From the NCBI GenBank assembly GCA_017620435.1, contig JAFZQL010000206.1, positions 1-7,853 of the forward strand: a stretch of DNA of 7,853 bases, read 5' to 3'. The first letter of the stretch is position 1. Every line of letters starts with the position of its first letter. A program made the translations under genes and the position numbers. Shown piece by piece: positions 1 through 5,409 of this stretch. Under the pieces are notes generated by a model. The model saw only the letters and a program-made list of their open reading frames with translations, made no database searches and was not told where the DNA came from. This DNA comes from Erysipelotrichaceae bacterium (GTDB taxonomy: Bacteria > Bacillota_I > Bacilli_A > Erysipelotrichales > Erysipelotrichaceae).

Positions 1-146
1 ACCTGTAAAATGACAGGGGCGTTGCATTCTTTTGCCGCTTCGGTAATGCCCTGAATGATTTCCATGTTGTTGACATTGAAAGCACCGATGGCGTAGCCGC
101 CTTCATATGCTTTTTTGAACATTTCTTTTGATGTAACTAATGGCAT
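1..146 (-). CDS. fba: Class II fructose-bisphosphate aldolase, N-terminal part (runs off window)
   Basis: Only the first 48 codons are present; the gene continues past position 1. The translation opens MPLVTSKEMFKKAYEGGYAI and continues with GAFNVNNMEIIQGITEAAKE, the characteristic N-terminus of class II, zinc-dependent FbaA-type aldolases (start of the TIM barrel, with the GAFNVNN strand). The enzyme cleaves fructose-1,6-bisphosphate to dihydroxyacetone phosphate and glyceraldehyde-3-phosphate in cytosolic glycolysis. The zinc-binding histidines and catalytic residues lie outside the window, so a related aldolase such as tagatose-bisphosphate aldolase cannot be fully excluded. The ATG at 144-146 is supported by an AGGAG ribosome site at 156-160, nine bases upstream on the minus strand, and by the usual N-terminus of the family. 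It is transcribed divergently from the DUF1893 gene. Confidence 0.93.
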   Translation of the reverse strand, partial: MPLVTSKEMFKKAYEGGYAIGAFNVNNMEIIQGITEAAKECNAPVILQ

Positions 147-155
147 AAGTGATTT

Positions 156-160
156 CTCCT
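156..160 (-). promoter_or_regulatory. Ribosome binding site of fba
   Basis: On the minus strand this reads AGGAG, nine bases before the fba ATG. It is a canonical Shine-Dalgarno and contrasts with the divergent gene at 210, which has none. Confidence 0.8.
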
Positions 161-173
161 TTTTCTACTATTT

Positions 174-179
174 ATTATA
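174..179 (-). promoter_or_regulatory. Predicted -10 box of fba promoter
   Basis: A perfect TATAAT on the minus strand, predicting a transcription start near 167 and a leader of about 20 nt carrying the AGGAG site. No good -35 is visible; the place where it should sit (about 197-202) overlaps the -10 box of the opposite gene. Confidence 0.6.
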
Positions 180-195
180 CTCAAAAAAAGTGTTA

Positions 196-201
196 TATAA
201 T
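196..201 (+). promoter_or_regulatory. Predicted -10 box of DUF1893 gene (leaderless)
   Basis: A perfect TATAAT that ends eight bases before the ATG at 210, so the predicted transcription start falls at or within two bases of the start codon. There is no Shine-Dalgarno. The expected -35 position (about 173-178) coincides with the -10 of fba and is a poor match to TTGACA. The box also contains most of an in-frame TAA (201-203), which excludes an upstream start. Confidence 0.6.
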
Positions 202-209
202 AATCAATA

Positions 210-605
210 ATGGAATTAAGAGATGCATTACTGGAGAAAAACTGTTCGATCATCGCCTCAAACGGCTATTTTTCCTATGACAGCGGGATACGTCCGGTCA
301 TTGACAGGATCAATGAAAAGAAAGACTATTTCCGGGATCTGGAAGTAGCCGACAAGATCATCGGCAAGGCCAGCGCAATGCTGCTGACCCTCTCGGGTGT
401 AAAGAAAGTCCATGCGATCGTTTTATCGAAAGCCGGAAAAGACGTGTTTGAAAAGTACGGCGTAGAATACAGTTTTGATGAACTGACGGACTATATCGTC
501 AACCGCAAAGGAGACGGCATGTGTCCGATGGAGATGACGGTCAAAGATATCGACGACCCGCAAGAGGCTTATGAAGCCCTGAAAAAGAAAACAGCACCGC
601 TTTAG
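210..605 (+). CDS. DUF1893 family protein (TM1506-like, deaminase-like fold)
   Basis: A 131-residue protein of the DUF1893 family. Hallmarks are an ADKIIGKASAML segment at about 47-58, a VHAIVLSKAGKDVFEKYG strand-helix region at 67-84, and a C-terminal GDGMCPMEMTVKDIDDP block at 101-117 followed by a short helix. The length matches the family. From established knowledge, the family representative TM1506 from Thermotoga has a cytidine-deaminase-like fold, but the biological role is unknown. Here the places corresponding to the deaminase metal motifs carry GKASA rather than HAE/CAE, and CPME rather than PCxxC, so I would not call it an active deaminase. An in-frame stop at 201-203 fixes the ATG at 210. 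No ribosome site is visible; see the -10 box at 196. The stop codon lies within the terminator loop. Confidence 0.85.
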   Translation: MELRDALLEKNCSIIASNGYFSYDSGIRPVIDRINEKKDYFRDLEVADKIIGKASAMLLTLSGVKKVHAIVLSKAGKDVFEKYGVEYSFDELTDYIVNRKGDGMCPMEMTVKDIDDPQEAYEALKKKTAPL

Positions 606-617
606 CGGTGTTTTTTT
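595..617 (+). terminator. Intrinsic terminator enclosing the DUF1893 stop codon
   Basis: Stem CACCGC (595-600), loop TTTA (601-604), stem GCGGTG (605-610), then seven T (611-617). The TAG stop at 603-605 lies in the loop and the first base of the closing stem, so the last codons of the gene form the 5' arm. It ends only 12 bases before the -10 box of the ecf operon. Confidence 0.88.
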
Positions 618-629
618 CGGGAGATAGAG

Positions 630-635
630 TATAAT
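630..635 (+). promoter_or_regulatory. Predicted -10 box of ecfA1-ecfA2-ecfT-truA operon (leaderless)
   Basis: A perfect TATAAT ending eight bases before the ecfA1 ATG at 644. No Shine-Dalgarno lies between them and an in-frame TAA (632-634) lies inside the box, so the mRNA probably begins at the start codon. The -35 position (about 607-612) falls in the preceding terminator and does not match TTGACA. Confidence 0.6.
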
Positions 636-643
636 CTAGTAGT

Positions 644-1468
644 ATGAGTCTGATTGAATTAAAAGATGTAGGATATTCCTACAATGGAGAACAGAAAGCC
701 GTAGAAGGCATCAGTTTTTCAATTGAAAAGGGAAGCTATACGACGATCATCGGTCATAACGGATCCGGGAAGTCTACGCTTGCCAAACTGATGGCAGGTC
801 TGCTTCCGGTACAGGAAGGTTCGATCCGTATCGATTCTTTACAGGTCAATGAAGAAAACATGCCGAAGATCCGGGAAAGACTGGGCATCGTTTTCCAGAA
901 TCCGGACAATCAGTTTATCGGATCGACCGTCAGGGACGATATCGCTTTCGGTCTGGAAAACAGACTGGTGGAATCGGAAAAGATGGAAGCCATCATCGAC
1001 GAATATGCGCAAAAAGTGGGATTAAGCGAATACCTGGATTATGAACCGCAGAATCTTTCCGGCGGACAGAAACAAAGAGTTGCCATCGCAGGAATATTGG
1101 CAATGAAGCCGGAGATCATCATTTTCGATGAAGCGACATCGATGCTGGATCCGAAGGGAAAGAAAGAGATCAAGAAACTGATGTACGATCTGGCGGGAGG
1201 CGATGATATTACTGTCATTTCAATCACTCACGACATTGAAGAAGTCCTGCAGTCAGATGACTGTGTGGTATTGAATAAAGGGAAACTGTTCATGCATGAA
1301 AAGCCTGAGAAGGTTTTCGCAAAGGCGGATCTGCTGAAGAAGATCGATCTGGATGTTCCGTTTATCGAACAGATCAGAGATACGTTCATGAAGAAGAAAA
1401 TCAAGCTTAAGGCGAAGGGTTTGGAAGGGATGGCTGAGGAATTATGGCGATATCGTTCAAATCACTGA
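644..1468 (+). CDS. ecfA1: ECF transporter ATPase EcfA1 (CbiO1)
   Basis: A 274-residue ABC ATPase, one of the two that drive the energy-coupling factor module at the cytoplasmic face. Walker A GHNGSGKST is at 37-45, a Q-loop FQNPDNQF at 84-91 (the form typical of EcfA1), signature LSGGQKQR at 138-145, Walker B IIIFDEAT at 158-165 with catalytic E163, D-loop SMLD at 166-169 and switch H196. The DEATSMLDP wording separates it from the DEPTAGLDP of EcfA2. The residues after about 230 form the usual C-terminal extension. It is the first gene of a four-gene operon and overlaps ecfA2 by 25 bases. A stop codon in the -10 box rules out an upstream start. In group II ECF systems the module is shared by many S components; none is encoded in this window. 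Confidence 0.95.
   Translation: MSLIELKDVGYSYNGEQKAVEGISFSIEKGSYTTIIGHNGSGKSTLAKLMAGLLPVQEGSIRIDSLQVNEENMPKIRERLGIVFQNPDNQFIGSTVRDDIAFGLENRLVESEKMEAIIDEYAQKVGLSEYLDYEPQNLSGGQKQRVAIAGILAMKPEIIIFDEATSMLDPKGKKEIKKLMYDLAGGDDITVISITHDIEEVLQSDDCVVLNKGKLFMHEKPEKVFAKADLLKKIDLDVPFIEQIRDTFMKKKIKLKAKGLEGMAEELWRYRSNH
1436..1440 (+). promoter_or_regulatory. Ribosome binding site of ecfA2 inside ecfA1
   Basis: GAGGA inside the last codons of ecfA1, three bases before the ecfA2 ATG at 1444. The spacing is short. The start is also supported by the family N-terminus (MAISFKSLSYIY). The 25-base gene overlap suggests translational coupling. Confidence 0.5.
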
Positions 1469-2298
1469 GTTATATCTATGACAAGGATATGCCTTATGCC
1501 CATAAGGCGCTGGATCATATCGATCTGGAGATCAAGGAAGGGATCATAACGGCCATCATCGGCGAGACGGGTTCCGGAAAGTCGACGCTGGTGGAACATC
1601 TCAATGCCTTGCTTCTTCCAAGCGAGGGCAGTCTGGAGATCCTCGACTACAATCTGGTTGCCAATCAGAAGATCAGATTCCTGAAGCCGTTAAGGAAAGA
1701 CGTCGGTCTGGTTTTCCAGTTCTCGGAATACCAGCTGTTTGAGGAAACGGTCTTGAAGGATGTTGCTTTCGGACCTTTGAATTTCGGCTATACCCAGCAG
1801 GAAGCCCAGGAAAGAGCCAGACAGGCATTAAAGCTGGTAGGCATCTCCGAGGATGTTTATCAGTCTTCTCCTTTGGAGCTTTCCGGAGGACAGAAAAGAA
1901 GAGTAGCGATTGCCGGCATTATTGCCTGCGACCCGAAGATCATCGTCCTGGATGAACCGACAGCCGGTCTGGATCCAAAGGGAGCGAAAGAGATGACAGA
2001 TCTCTTTGTCTCTCTAAACAAGAAAATGAATAAAACGATCATCATCGTTTCTCATGACAACGAGATGGTTTATAACGTCTGCGATGAAACGGTCGTTCTT
2101 TCGCATGGAAAGATCGTCTATGTCGGAGATACGCTGGATCTGTTCAACGATCCGGAAAAACTGAAAGAATTTGATCTGCTGGAACCGCAGATCGTAACGT
2201 TCAGAAACAGACTGACGGAAAAAGGTTTTAAACTATCCAGAGAAGCACGTACGCTGGAACTTTTGAGCGATGAGATCGCCAGGCAGGTAAGAAGATGA
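1444..2298 (+). CDS. ecfA2: ECF transporter ATPase EcfA2 (CbiO2)
   Basis: A 284-residue ABC ATPase that pairs with EcfA1. Walker A GETGSGKST is at 40-48, Q-loop FQFSEYQLFE at 91-100 (the EcfA2 signature, usually FQFPEAQLFE), ABC signature LSGGQKRR at 146-153, Walker B IIVLDEPT at 166-173 with E171, D-loop AGLD and switch H204. All ATPase motifs are intact and the length is normal for the family. The start codon lies within ecfA1 (25-base overlap) and the final ATGA overlaps the start of ecfT by four bases, so the three ECF proteins are likely made together by coupled translation. The ATP hydrolysis cycle of the EcfA1-EcfA2 pair is transmitted through EcfT to the substrate-binding S component. 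Confidence 0.95.
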   Translation: MAISFKSLSYIYDKDMPYAHKALDHIDLEIKEGIITAIIGETGSGKSTLVEHLNALLLPSEGSLEILDYNLVANQKIRFLKPLRKDVGLVFQFSEYQLFEETVLKDVAFGPLNFGYTQQEAQERARQALKLVGISEDVYQSSPLELSGGQKRRVAIAGIIACDPKIIVLDEPTAGLDPKGAKEMTDLFVSLNKKMNKTIIIVSHDNEMVYNVCDETVVLSHGKIVYVGDTLDLFNDPEKLKEFDLLEPQIVTFRNRLTEKGFKLSREARTLELLSDEIARQVRR

Positions 2299-3095
2299 AC
2301 AACATGGTTTTCGGTAAATATATTCCTATCGATTCCTTCATGCACCGACTGGATCCGCGTGCCAAACTGATCGGTCTTTTCCTGATGATTGCCGCTGTCT
2401 TTATTCCGAAGAGCTGGTGGGCCTTCCTGATGATCGCAGTCGTTGAGATCATTGCTCTGCTTTTGGCCAAGATCGGCATCAAAATGATCGCCCAGTCCTT
2501 TAAACCGATGATCATGATGATGATCTTCCTGCTGGTGATCAATGTACTGACGCTGAAAACGGGGGACATTCTGTTTATGATCGGATCGGTCGCCGTTCAT
2601 CACGATGCAGTGTTCAATACCCTGTTTGTAGTCACGAGACTGCTGCTGATGATTTCCATCACGACGCTACTGACGGCTACCACGAAACCGCTGGACCTGA
2701 CCCTGGGTATCGAATGGATCCTGAAGCCGCTGGAAGTGTTCCGTTTCCCGACTCACGAGATCGCCATGATGGTATCCATTGCTTTGCGTTTCATTCCGAC
2801 GATCATCGAAGAAACGATGCGGATCATGAACGCGCAGAAATCCCGCGGCGTCGACTTCGAGAACGGTTCATTGTCTCAGAAAGTCACTTCGATCCTTTCC
2901 CTGATCGTTCCGCTGTTCTCTGTTGCCTTTGAAAGAGCCTATGAACTCGCCGATGCGATGGAAGCCAGAGGCTATGTTCCGGGAGCCCAGAGGACCAGAT
3001 ATCATATTCTGAAGTTCCGTTTTGCCGATTATCTGTTTATCCTGATCTGTATCGGCGTGCTCGCCGGCAGCATTCTTTCCAGGATCTACTTATGA
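2295..3095 (+). CDS. ecfT: ECF transporter transmembrane component EcfT
   Basis: A 266-residue integral membrane scaffold that links the two ATPases to interchangeable S components. The N-terminal block FGKYIPIDSFMHRLDPRAKL (6-25) is typical of EcfT. Hydrophobic helices lie at about 23-60, 70-88, 105-128 and 242-263, with further hydrophobic stretches between. The two coupling-helix motifs that dock on the ATPases are visible as SRG (183-185, in NAQKSRGVDF) and ARG (224-226, in MEARGYVPG). It starts in an ATGA overlap with ecfA2, preceded by a purine-rich AGGTAAGAAG that can serve as a weak ribosome site, and ends in an ATGA overlap with truA. No vitamin- or cobalt-specific gene is adjacent, which fits a shared (group II) module. 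Confidence 0.94.
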   Translation: MNNMVFGKYIPIDSFMHRLDPRAKLIGLFLMIAAVFIPKSWWAFLMIAVVEIIALLLAKIGIKMIAQSFKPMIMMMIFLLVINVLTLKTGDILFMIGSVAVHHDAVFNTLFVVTRLLLMISITTLLTATTKPLDLTLGIEWILKPLEVFRFPTHEIAMMVSIALRFIPTIIEETMRIMNAQKSRGVDFENGSLSQKVTSILSLIVPLFSVAFERAYELADAMEARGYVPGAQRTRYHILKFRFADYLFILICIGVLAGSILSRIYL

Positions 3096-3823
3096 GATAT
3101 AAAGTAACAGTCGCCTACGACGGCAGTCATTATGCCGGCTTTCAGTCGCAGATCAACGCTTTGGCGATTCAGGATGTCATAGAAAAAGCGCTGTATCAGA
3201 TCTTTTCCGAAAAGATCCGTATCGTCATGTCTTCCCGGACGGATGCAGGCGTACATGCCAGAGCCCAGGTCTTCCATTTTGATACAGACAAGGAAAAAGA
3301 ACCGGGAAAACTGAAATTTTCGATCAACTCTCTTCTACCGAAAGATATTCATGTTTTAAAGGTAGAGCAGGTTTCCGAAAGTTTCCATGCCCGTTATTCG
3401 GTAAAGAAGAAGACCTACGAGTATCTGATCAATATCGGGGAATACGATGTCTTTCTCAACGGCTACGCCTACCAGTGTTTCTATGATCTGGATATCGATC
3501 TGATGAAGCAGGGCGCAGCGCTGTTTCTGGGAGAACACGACTTCTCGTCCTTCAACACGAACAGTTTCAAAGAATACCCTGATCAAAGAAGAAACATCAC
3601 GGAATTCCGTATTGTCAGAAAAAAGGACATGCTGATCATCACCGTTTCAAGCGACGGCTTCTTTCGGAACATGGTCAGGATCATGGTAGGAACGCTGATC
3701 GATCTGGGCAGGGGACTCAAAACCCTGGATGATATCAAAGACATGCTGGAACATCCCCAGAAGAATACCAGAAGATACAACGCCGATCCGAACGGCCTTT
3801 ATTTGAAAAAGATTTTCTATTAA
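3092..3823 (+). CDS. truA: tRNA pseudouridine synthase A (TruA)
   Basis: A 243-residue cytosolic enzyme that converts uridines 38-40 of the tRNA anticodon arm to pseudouridine. Seen here: N-terminal YDGSHYAGFQSQ (9-20), catalytic motif SRTDAGVHA (48-56) with D51 as nucleophile, the FHARYSVKKKTYEY block (98-111), and the C-terminal GFFRNMVRIMVGTLIDLGRG block (189-208). The length is normal and I see no lost motif. It follows ecfT with a four-base ATGA overlap and has an AGGA ribosome site at 3081-3084, seven bases before the ATG. The order ecfA1-ecfA2-ecfT-truA is the one found in many Bacillota, where it normally sits between rplQ and rplM-rpsI. Those ribosomal genes are absent on both sides here. 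Confidence 0.96.
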   Translation: MRYKVTVAYDGSHYAGFQSQINALAIQDVIEKALYQIFSEKIRIVMSSRTDAGVHARAQVFHFDTDKEKEPGKLKFSINSLLPKDIHVLKVEQVSESFHARYSVKKKTYEYLINIGEYDVFLNGYAYQCFYDLDIDLMKQGAALFLGEHDFSSFNTNSFKEYPDQRRNITEFRIVRKKDMLIITVSSDGFFRNMVRIMVGTLIDLGRGLKTLDDIKDMLEHPQKNTRRYNADPNGLYLKKIFY

Positions 3824-3826
3824 AAT
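3821..3826 (+). promoter_or_regulatory. Possible -10 box overlapping the truA stop codon
   Basis: TAAAAT, one mismatch from TATAAT, ends six bases before the ATG at 3833. Its first three bases are the truA stop codon. No -35 with normal spacing is seen. It would place the transcription start at the start codon. The alternative is simple readthrough from the truA operon. Confidence 0.35.
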
Positions 3827-3832
3827 GTACTT

Positions 3833-4216
3833 ATGATGAAAAAGATTGCTAAGCTCATCACCATAATTGAACTGTTTGTCGCAGTCATCATGTATTTTGC
3901 CGTGGCGTATCATTTTGAAAATGATCCGCTGATCATGAGGATACTTCCCGGAACGGATCTTGAAGCTACGCTGTTGCGTCTGTCCATCTATATCATTCCG
4001 GGCATTAATATCATCTGTGCCTTCTTCGGTATCGTATTTTCTACCAGAGGGCTGCTGACCTTTACGGGATTGCTGGAGATTCTAGCGGGCATTCTGACAC
4101 TGTATTTTAAAGGGAAAAGCCTTATGATGCAGAATATGGGAATTCTGATGATCGTCATGGGTGCGATCTACATCCCTTGCGTCCTGCTGTATAAAAGAGA
4201 TAAAACGGAGAAATAA
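3833..4216 (+). CDS. Hypothetical four-helix membrane protein
   Basis: A 127-residue protein I do not recognise. It shows four hydrophobic helices at about 6-27, 47-69, 74-92 and 102-120, short basic ends (MMKKIAK at the start, YKRDKTEK at the end), and one soluble loop of about 20 residues (28-46) between helices 1 and 2. No signal peptide cleavage site, catalytic motif or metal ligand cluster is apparent. By topology it resembles many small uncharacterised DUF membrane proteins of Bacillota. It begins nine bases after the truA stop in the same reading frame, has tandem ATG codons (3833 and 3836) and no Shine-Dalgarno. It is followed directly by a strong terminator, so it is the last gene of the ecf-truA unit, perhaps with its own leaderless promoter. 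Confidence 0.75.
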   Translation: MMKKIAKLITIIELFVAVIMYFAVAYHFENDPLIMRILPGTDLEATLLRLSIYIIPGINIICAFFGIVFSTRGLLTFTGLLEILAGILTLYFKGKSLMMQNMGILMIVMGAIYIPCVLLYKRDKTEK

Positions 4217-4248
4217 AAAGCATCCCCCGAAGGGATGCTTTGTTTTTT
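4217..4248. terminator. Strong, probably bidirectional intrinsic terminator
   Basis: Ten-base stem AAAGCATCCC (4217-4226) paired with GGGATGCTTT (4232-4241), loop CCGAA, followed on the plus strand by TGTTTTTT. On the minus strand the hairpin is followed by TTTTATTTC, so the same element can end the convergent femAB-tRNA transcript. It starts immediately after the stop codon at 4214-4216. Confidence 0.9.
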
Positions 4249-4250
4249 AA

Positions 4251-4326
4251 TGGTGCCAACTATAGGACTTGAACCTACCACCTACGCGTTACGAGTGCGT
4301 TGCTCTACCTGATGAGCTAAGTTGGC
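4251..4326 (-). tRNA. tRNA-Thr (anticodon CGU), CCA encoded
   Basis: A 76-base cloverleaf on the minus strand. Acceptor GCCAACT/AGTTGGC, D stem GCTC/GAGC with loop ATCAGGTA, anticodon stem ACGCA/CGCGT with loop CTCGTAA, variable loop AGGTG, T stem GTAGG/CCTAT with loop TTCAAGT, discriminator A and an encoded CCA. The anticodon CGT (plus-strand 4291-4293) reads ACG threonine codons, which are common in the surrounding genes. All stems pair except A31-C39 at the base of the anticodon loop (plus positions 4296 and 4288). The gene starts one base after the stop codon of the upstream femAB-like gene and has no visible promoter of its own, so it is presumably processed from that transcript. Confidence 0.95.
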
Positions 4327-4327
4327 A

Positions 4328-5326
4328 TCAAAGATTCAGCGTATACTCTCCGATCAGCTCCGTTTTCTTCGCATTGGAGAATTCTTCAGAACCATCCACT
4401 ATTATACAACCTTTTTCGTGCGCATCTTCAACAATTTTATTGATCAGCTCCGCTTCTGCGTTGAAAAAGTTCGCCGGATCCAGAGAAATCGAGAAAAGTC
4501 TGCTGATTCGATCGGAATATTCTGTAACGCCCATGCCGAAAATAAGCGGATCGGTTCCGTGGGATCTTTCATATTTCTCAATACCTGCCACGATCTGGTT
4601 GATCCTTTTGATTTCTTGTTCCTTGTCGGCGATCTTCTGTTCAAACTTGTAGTCATCCTTGTGCTCGTCGATATAGATCTTGCATTCCTGGAGGTTGTCG
4701 TTTGCGGCACGTTTGCTCTTGTAGGAATCCAGTCCTACGGTATAGAAAGCGGTATACGGTTTCAGGCAGTTGTACAGTTCCAGAGATTCGCTGTTTCGGT
4801 TGTTCTTGAAGAAATCCTTGTATTCGGAAATGTCTCCATCAGTCCTTCTGACCTTCAGAATGATATTGCTGTCGGAAAGATTTCTTTCAAAACCGTTCAC
4901 ATCGATTTCATAAGTAAAGTTCTCTTTGCTCTTCTGATAACCGATGCTTTCGAGGACCTCGCTCACATGCCTGCCTGATTTTTCAACAGCCACGTGCGGT
5001 TCGATCACGATGCGGTTGACGCGGTATTTCTTTAAGCTGACGATCAGTTCTTCGTTGAACGCTCTTAAAAGCTCGTCGTCATACCAGTTGATGAGATAGC
5101 CGTTTGGACAGTAGGCGGTAAAACGGTTGAATACCGAATTCTTTTTCAGCAGGAACATGGCCAGAGCCATCGTTGTGCCGTAATCGTTCAGATATTCAAA
5201 AAAGAGCGGTCTGTATCCGTTTTTCACTTCATGGTCTGCCCAGCAGGAATTCTGGAATACGCTTCCGTCCGGTTCCGCATAGGCGAGATTATTGAATTTT
5301 TCAACACTGATCTGAGTTAATCCCAC
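4328..5326 (-). CDS. FemA/FemB/FemX-family aminoacyltransferase-like protein
   Basis: A 332-residue protein with the Fem (peptidoglycan bridge) fold: two GNAT-like halves that move amino acids from aminoacyl-tRNA to a peptidoglycan precursor at the cytoplasmic side. Seen here: VFQNSCWADHEVKNGY (23-38), with K35 at the position of the substrate-phosphate-binding lysine of FemX, the family motif YCPNGYLINWYDDELL (72-87), IVIEPHV (106-112), and a charged helical arm at about 222-256 like the tRNA-binding coiled coil of FemA. The C-terminus ELIGEYTLNL (323-332) matches the family ending, but the preceding FK-containing segment is shortened. I chose GTG at 5324-5326: it gives the usual distance to the FQNS motif and lies six bases after a perfect -10 box. 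The reading frame stays open upstream to an ATG at 5557, but that lies inside pnp. Amino acid specificity cannot be read from the sequence. Confidence 0.8.
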   Translation of the reverse strand: MGLTQISVEKFNNLAYAEPDGSVFQNSCWADHEVKNGYRPLFFEYLNDYGTTMALAMFLLKKNSVFNRFTAYCPNGYLINWYDDELLRAFNEELIVSLKKYRVNRIVIEPHVAVEKSGRHVSEVLESIGYQKSKENFTYEIDVNGFERNLSDSNIILKVRRTDGDISEYKDFFKNNRNSESLELYNCLKPYTAFYTVGLDSYKSKRAANDNLQECKIYIDEHKDDYKFEQKIADKEQEIKRINQIVAGIEKYERSHGTDPLIFGMGVTEYSDRISRLFSISLDPANFFNAEAELINKIVEDAHEKGCIIVDGSEEFSNAKKTELIGEYTLNL

Positions 5327-5332
5327 GTTTCC

Positions 5333-5338
5333 ATTATA
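5333..5338 (-). promoter_or_regulatory. Predicted -10 box of femAB-like gene (leaderless GTG)
   Basis: A perfect TATAAT on the minus strand ending six bases before the GTG at 5326. The -35 position with 17-base spacing reads CATACA, matching TTGACA in the last three bases. No convincing Shine-Dalgarno precedes the GTG. Confidence 0.55.
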
Positions 5339-5400
5339 ATATATTTTTATTTTTCTGTATGGAAATAAAAAATAAAATGTTAGTTTAAAAAAAGATTCTG

Positions 5401-5409
5401 TGTTAGAAT
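5401..5409 (+). promoter_or_regulatory. Predicted extended -10 promoter of pnp
   Basis: TGTTAGAAT fits the extended -10 pattern TGnTAnnnT, which can work without a good -35. It predicts a start near 5416 and a leader of about 27 nt. A-tracts at 5367-5372 and 5387-5393 lie upstream and could act as UP-element-like or curved DNA. Confidence 0.55.

Noticed and set aside
606..643. Possible attenuator or riboswitch before the ecf operon
   Set aside because: The gap is only 38 bases and is filled by the DUF1893 terminator T-run and the -10 box, with no room for a leader aptamer.
4322..4978. Plus-strand open frame of 218 codons opposite the femAB-like gene
   Set aside because: It starts inside the tRNA gene, has no ribosome site, and its translation is the hydrophobic shadow of a well-matched Fem-family gene on the other strand.
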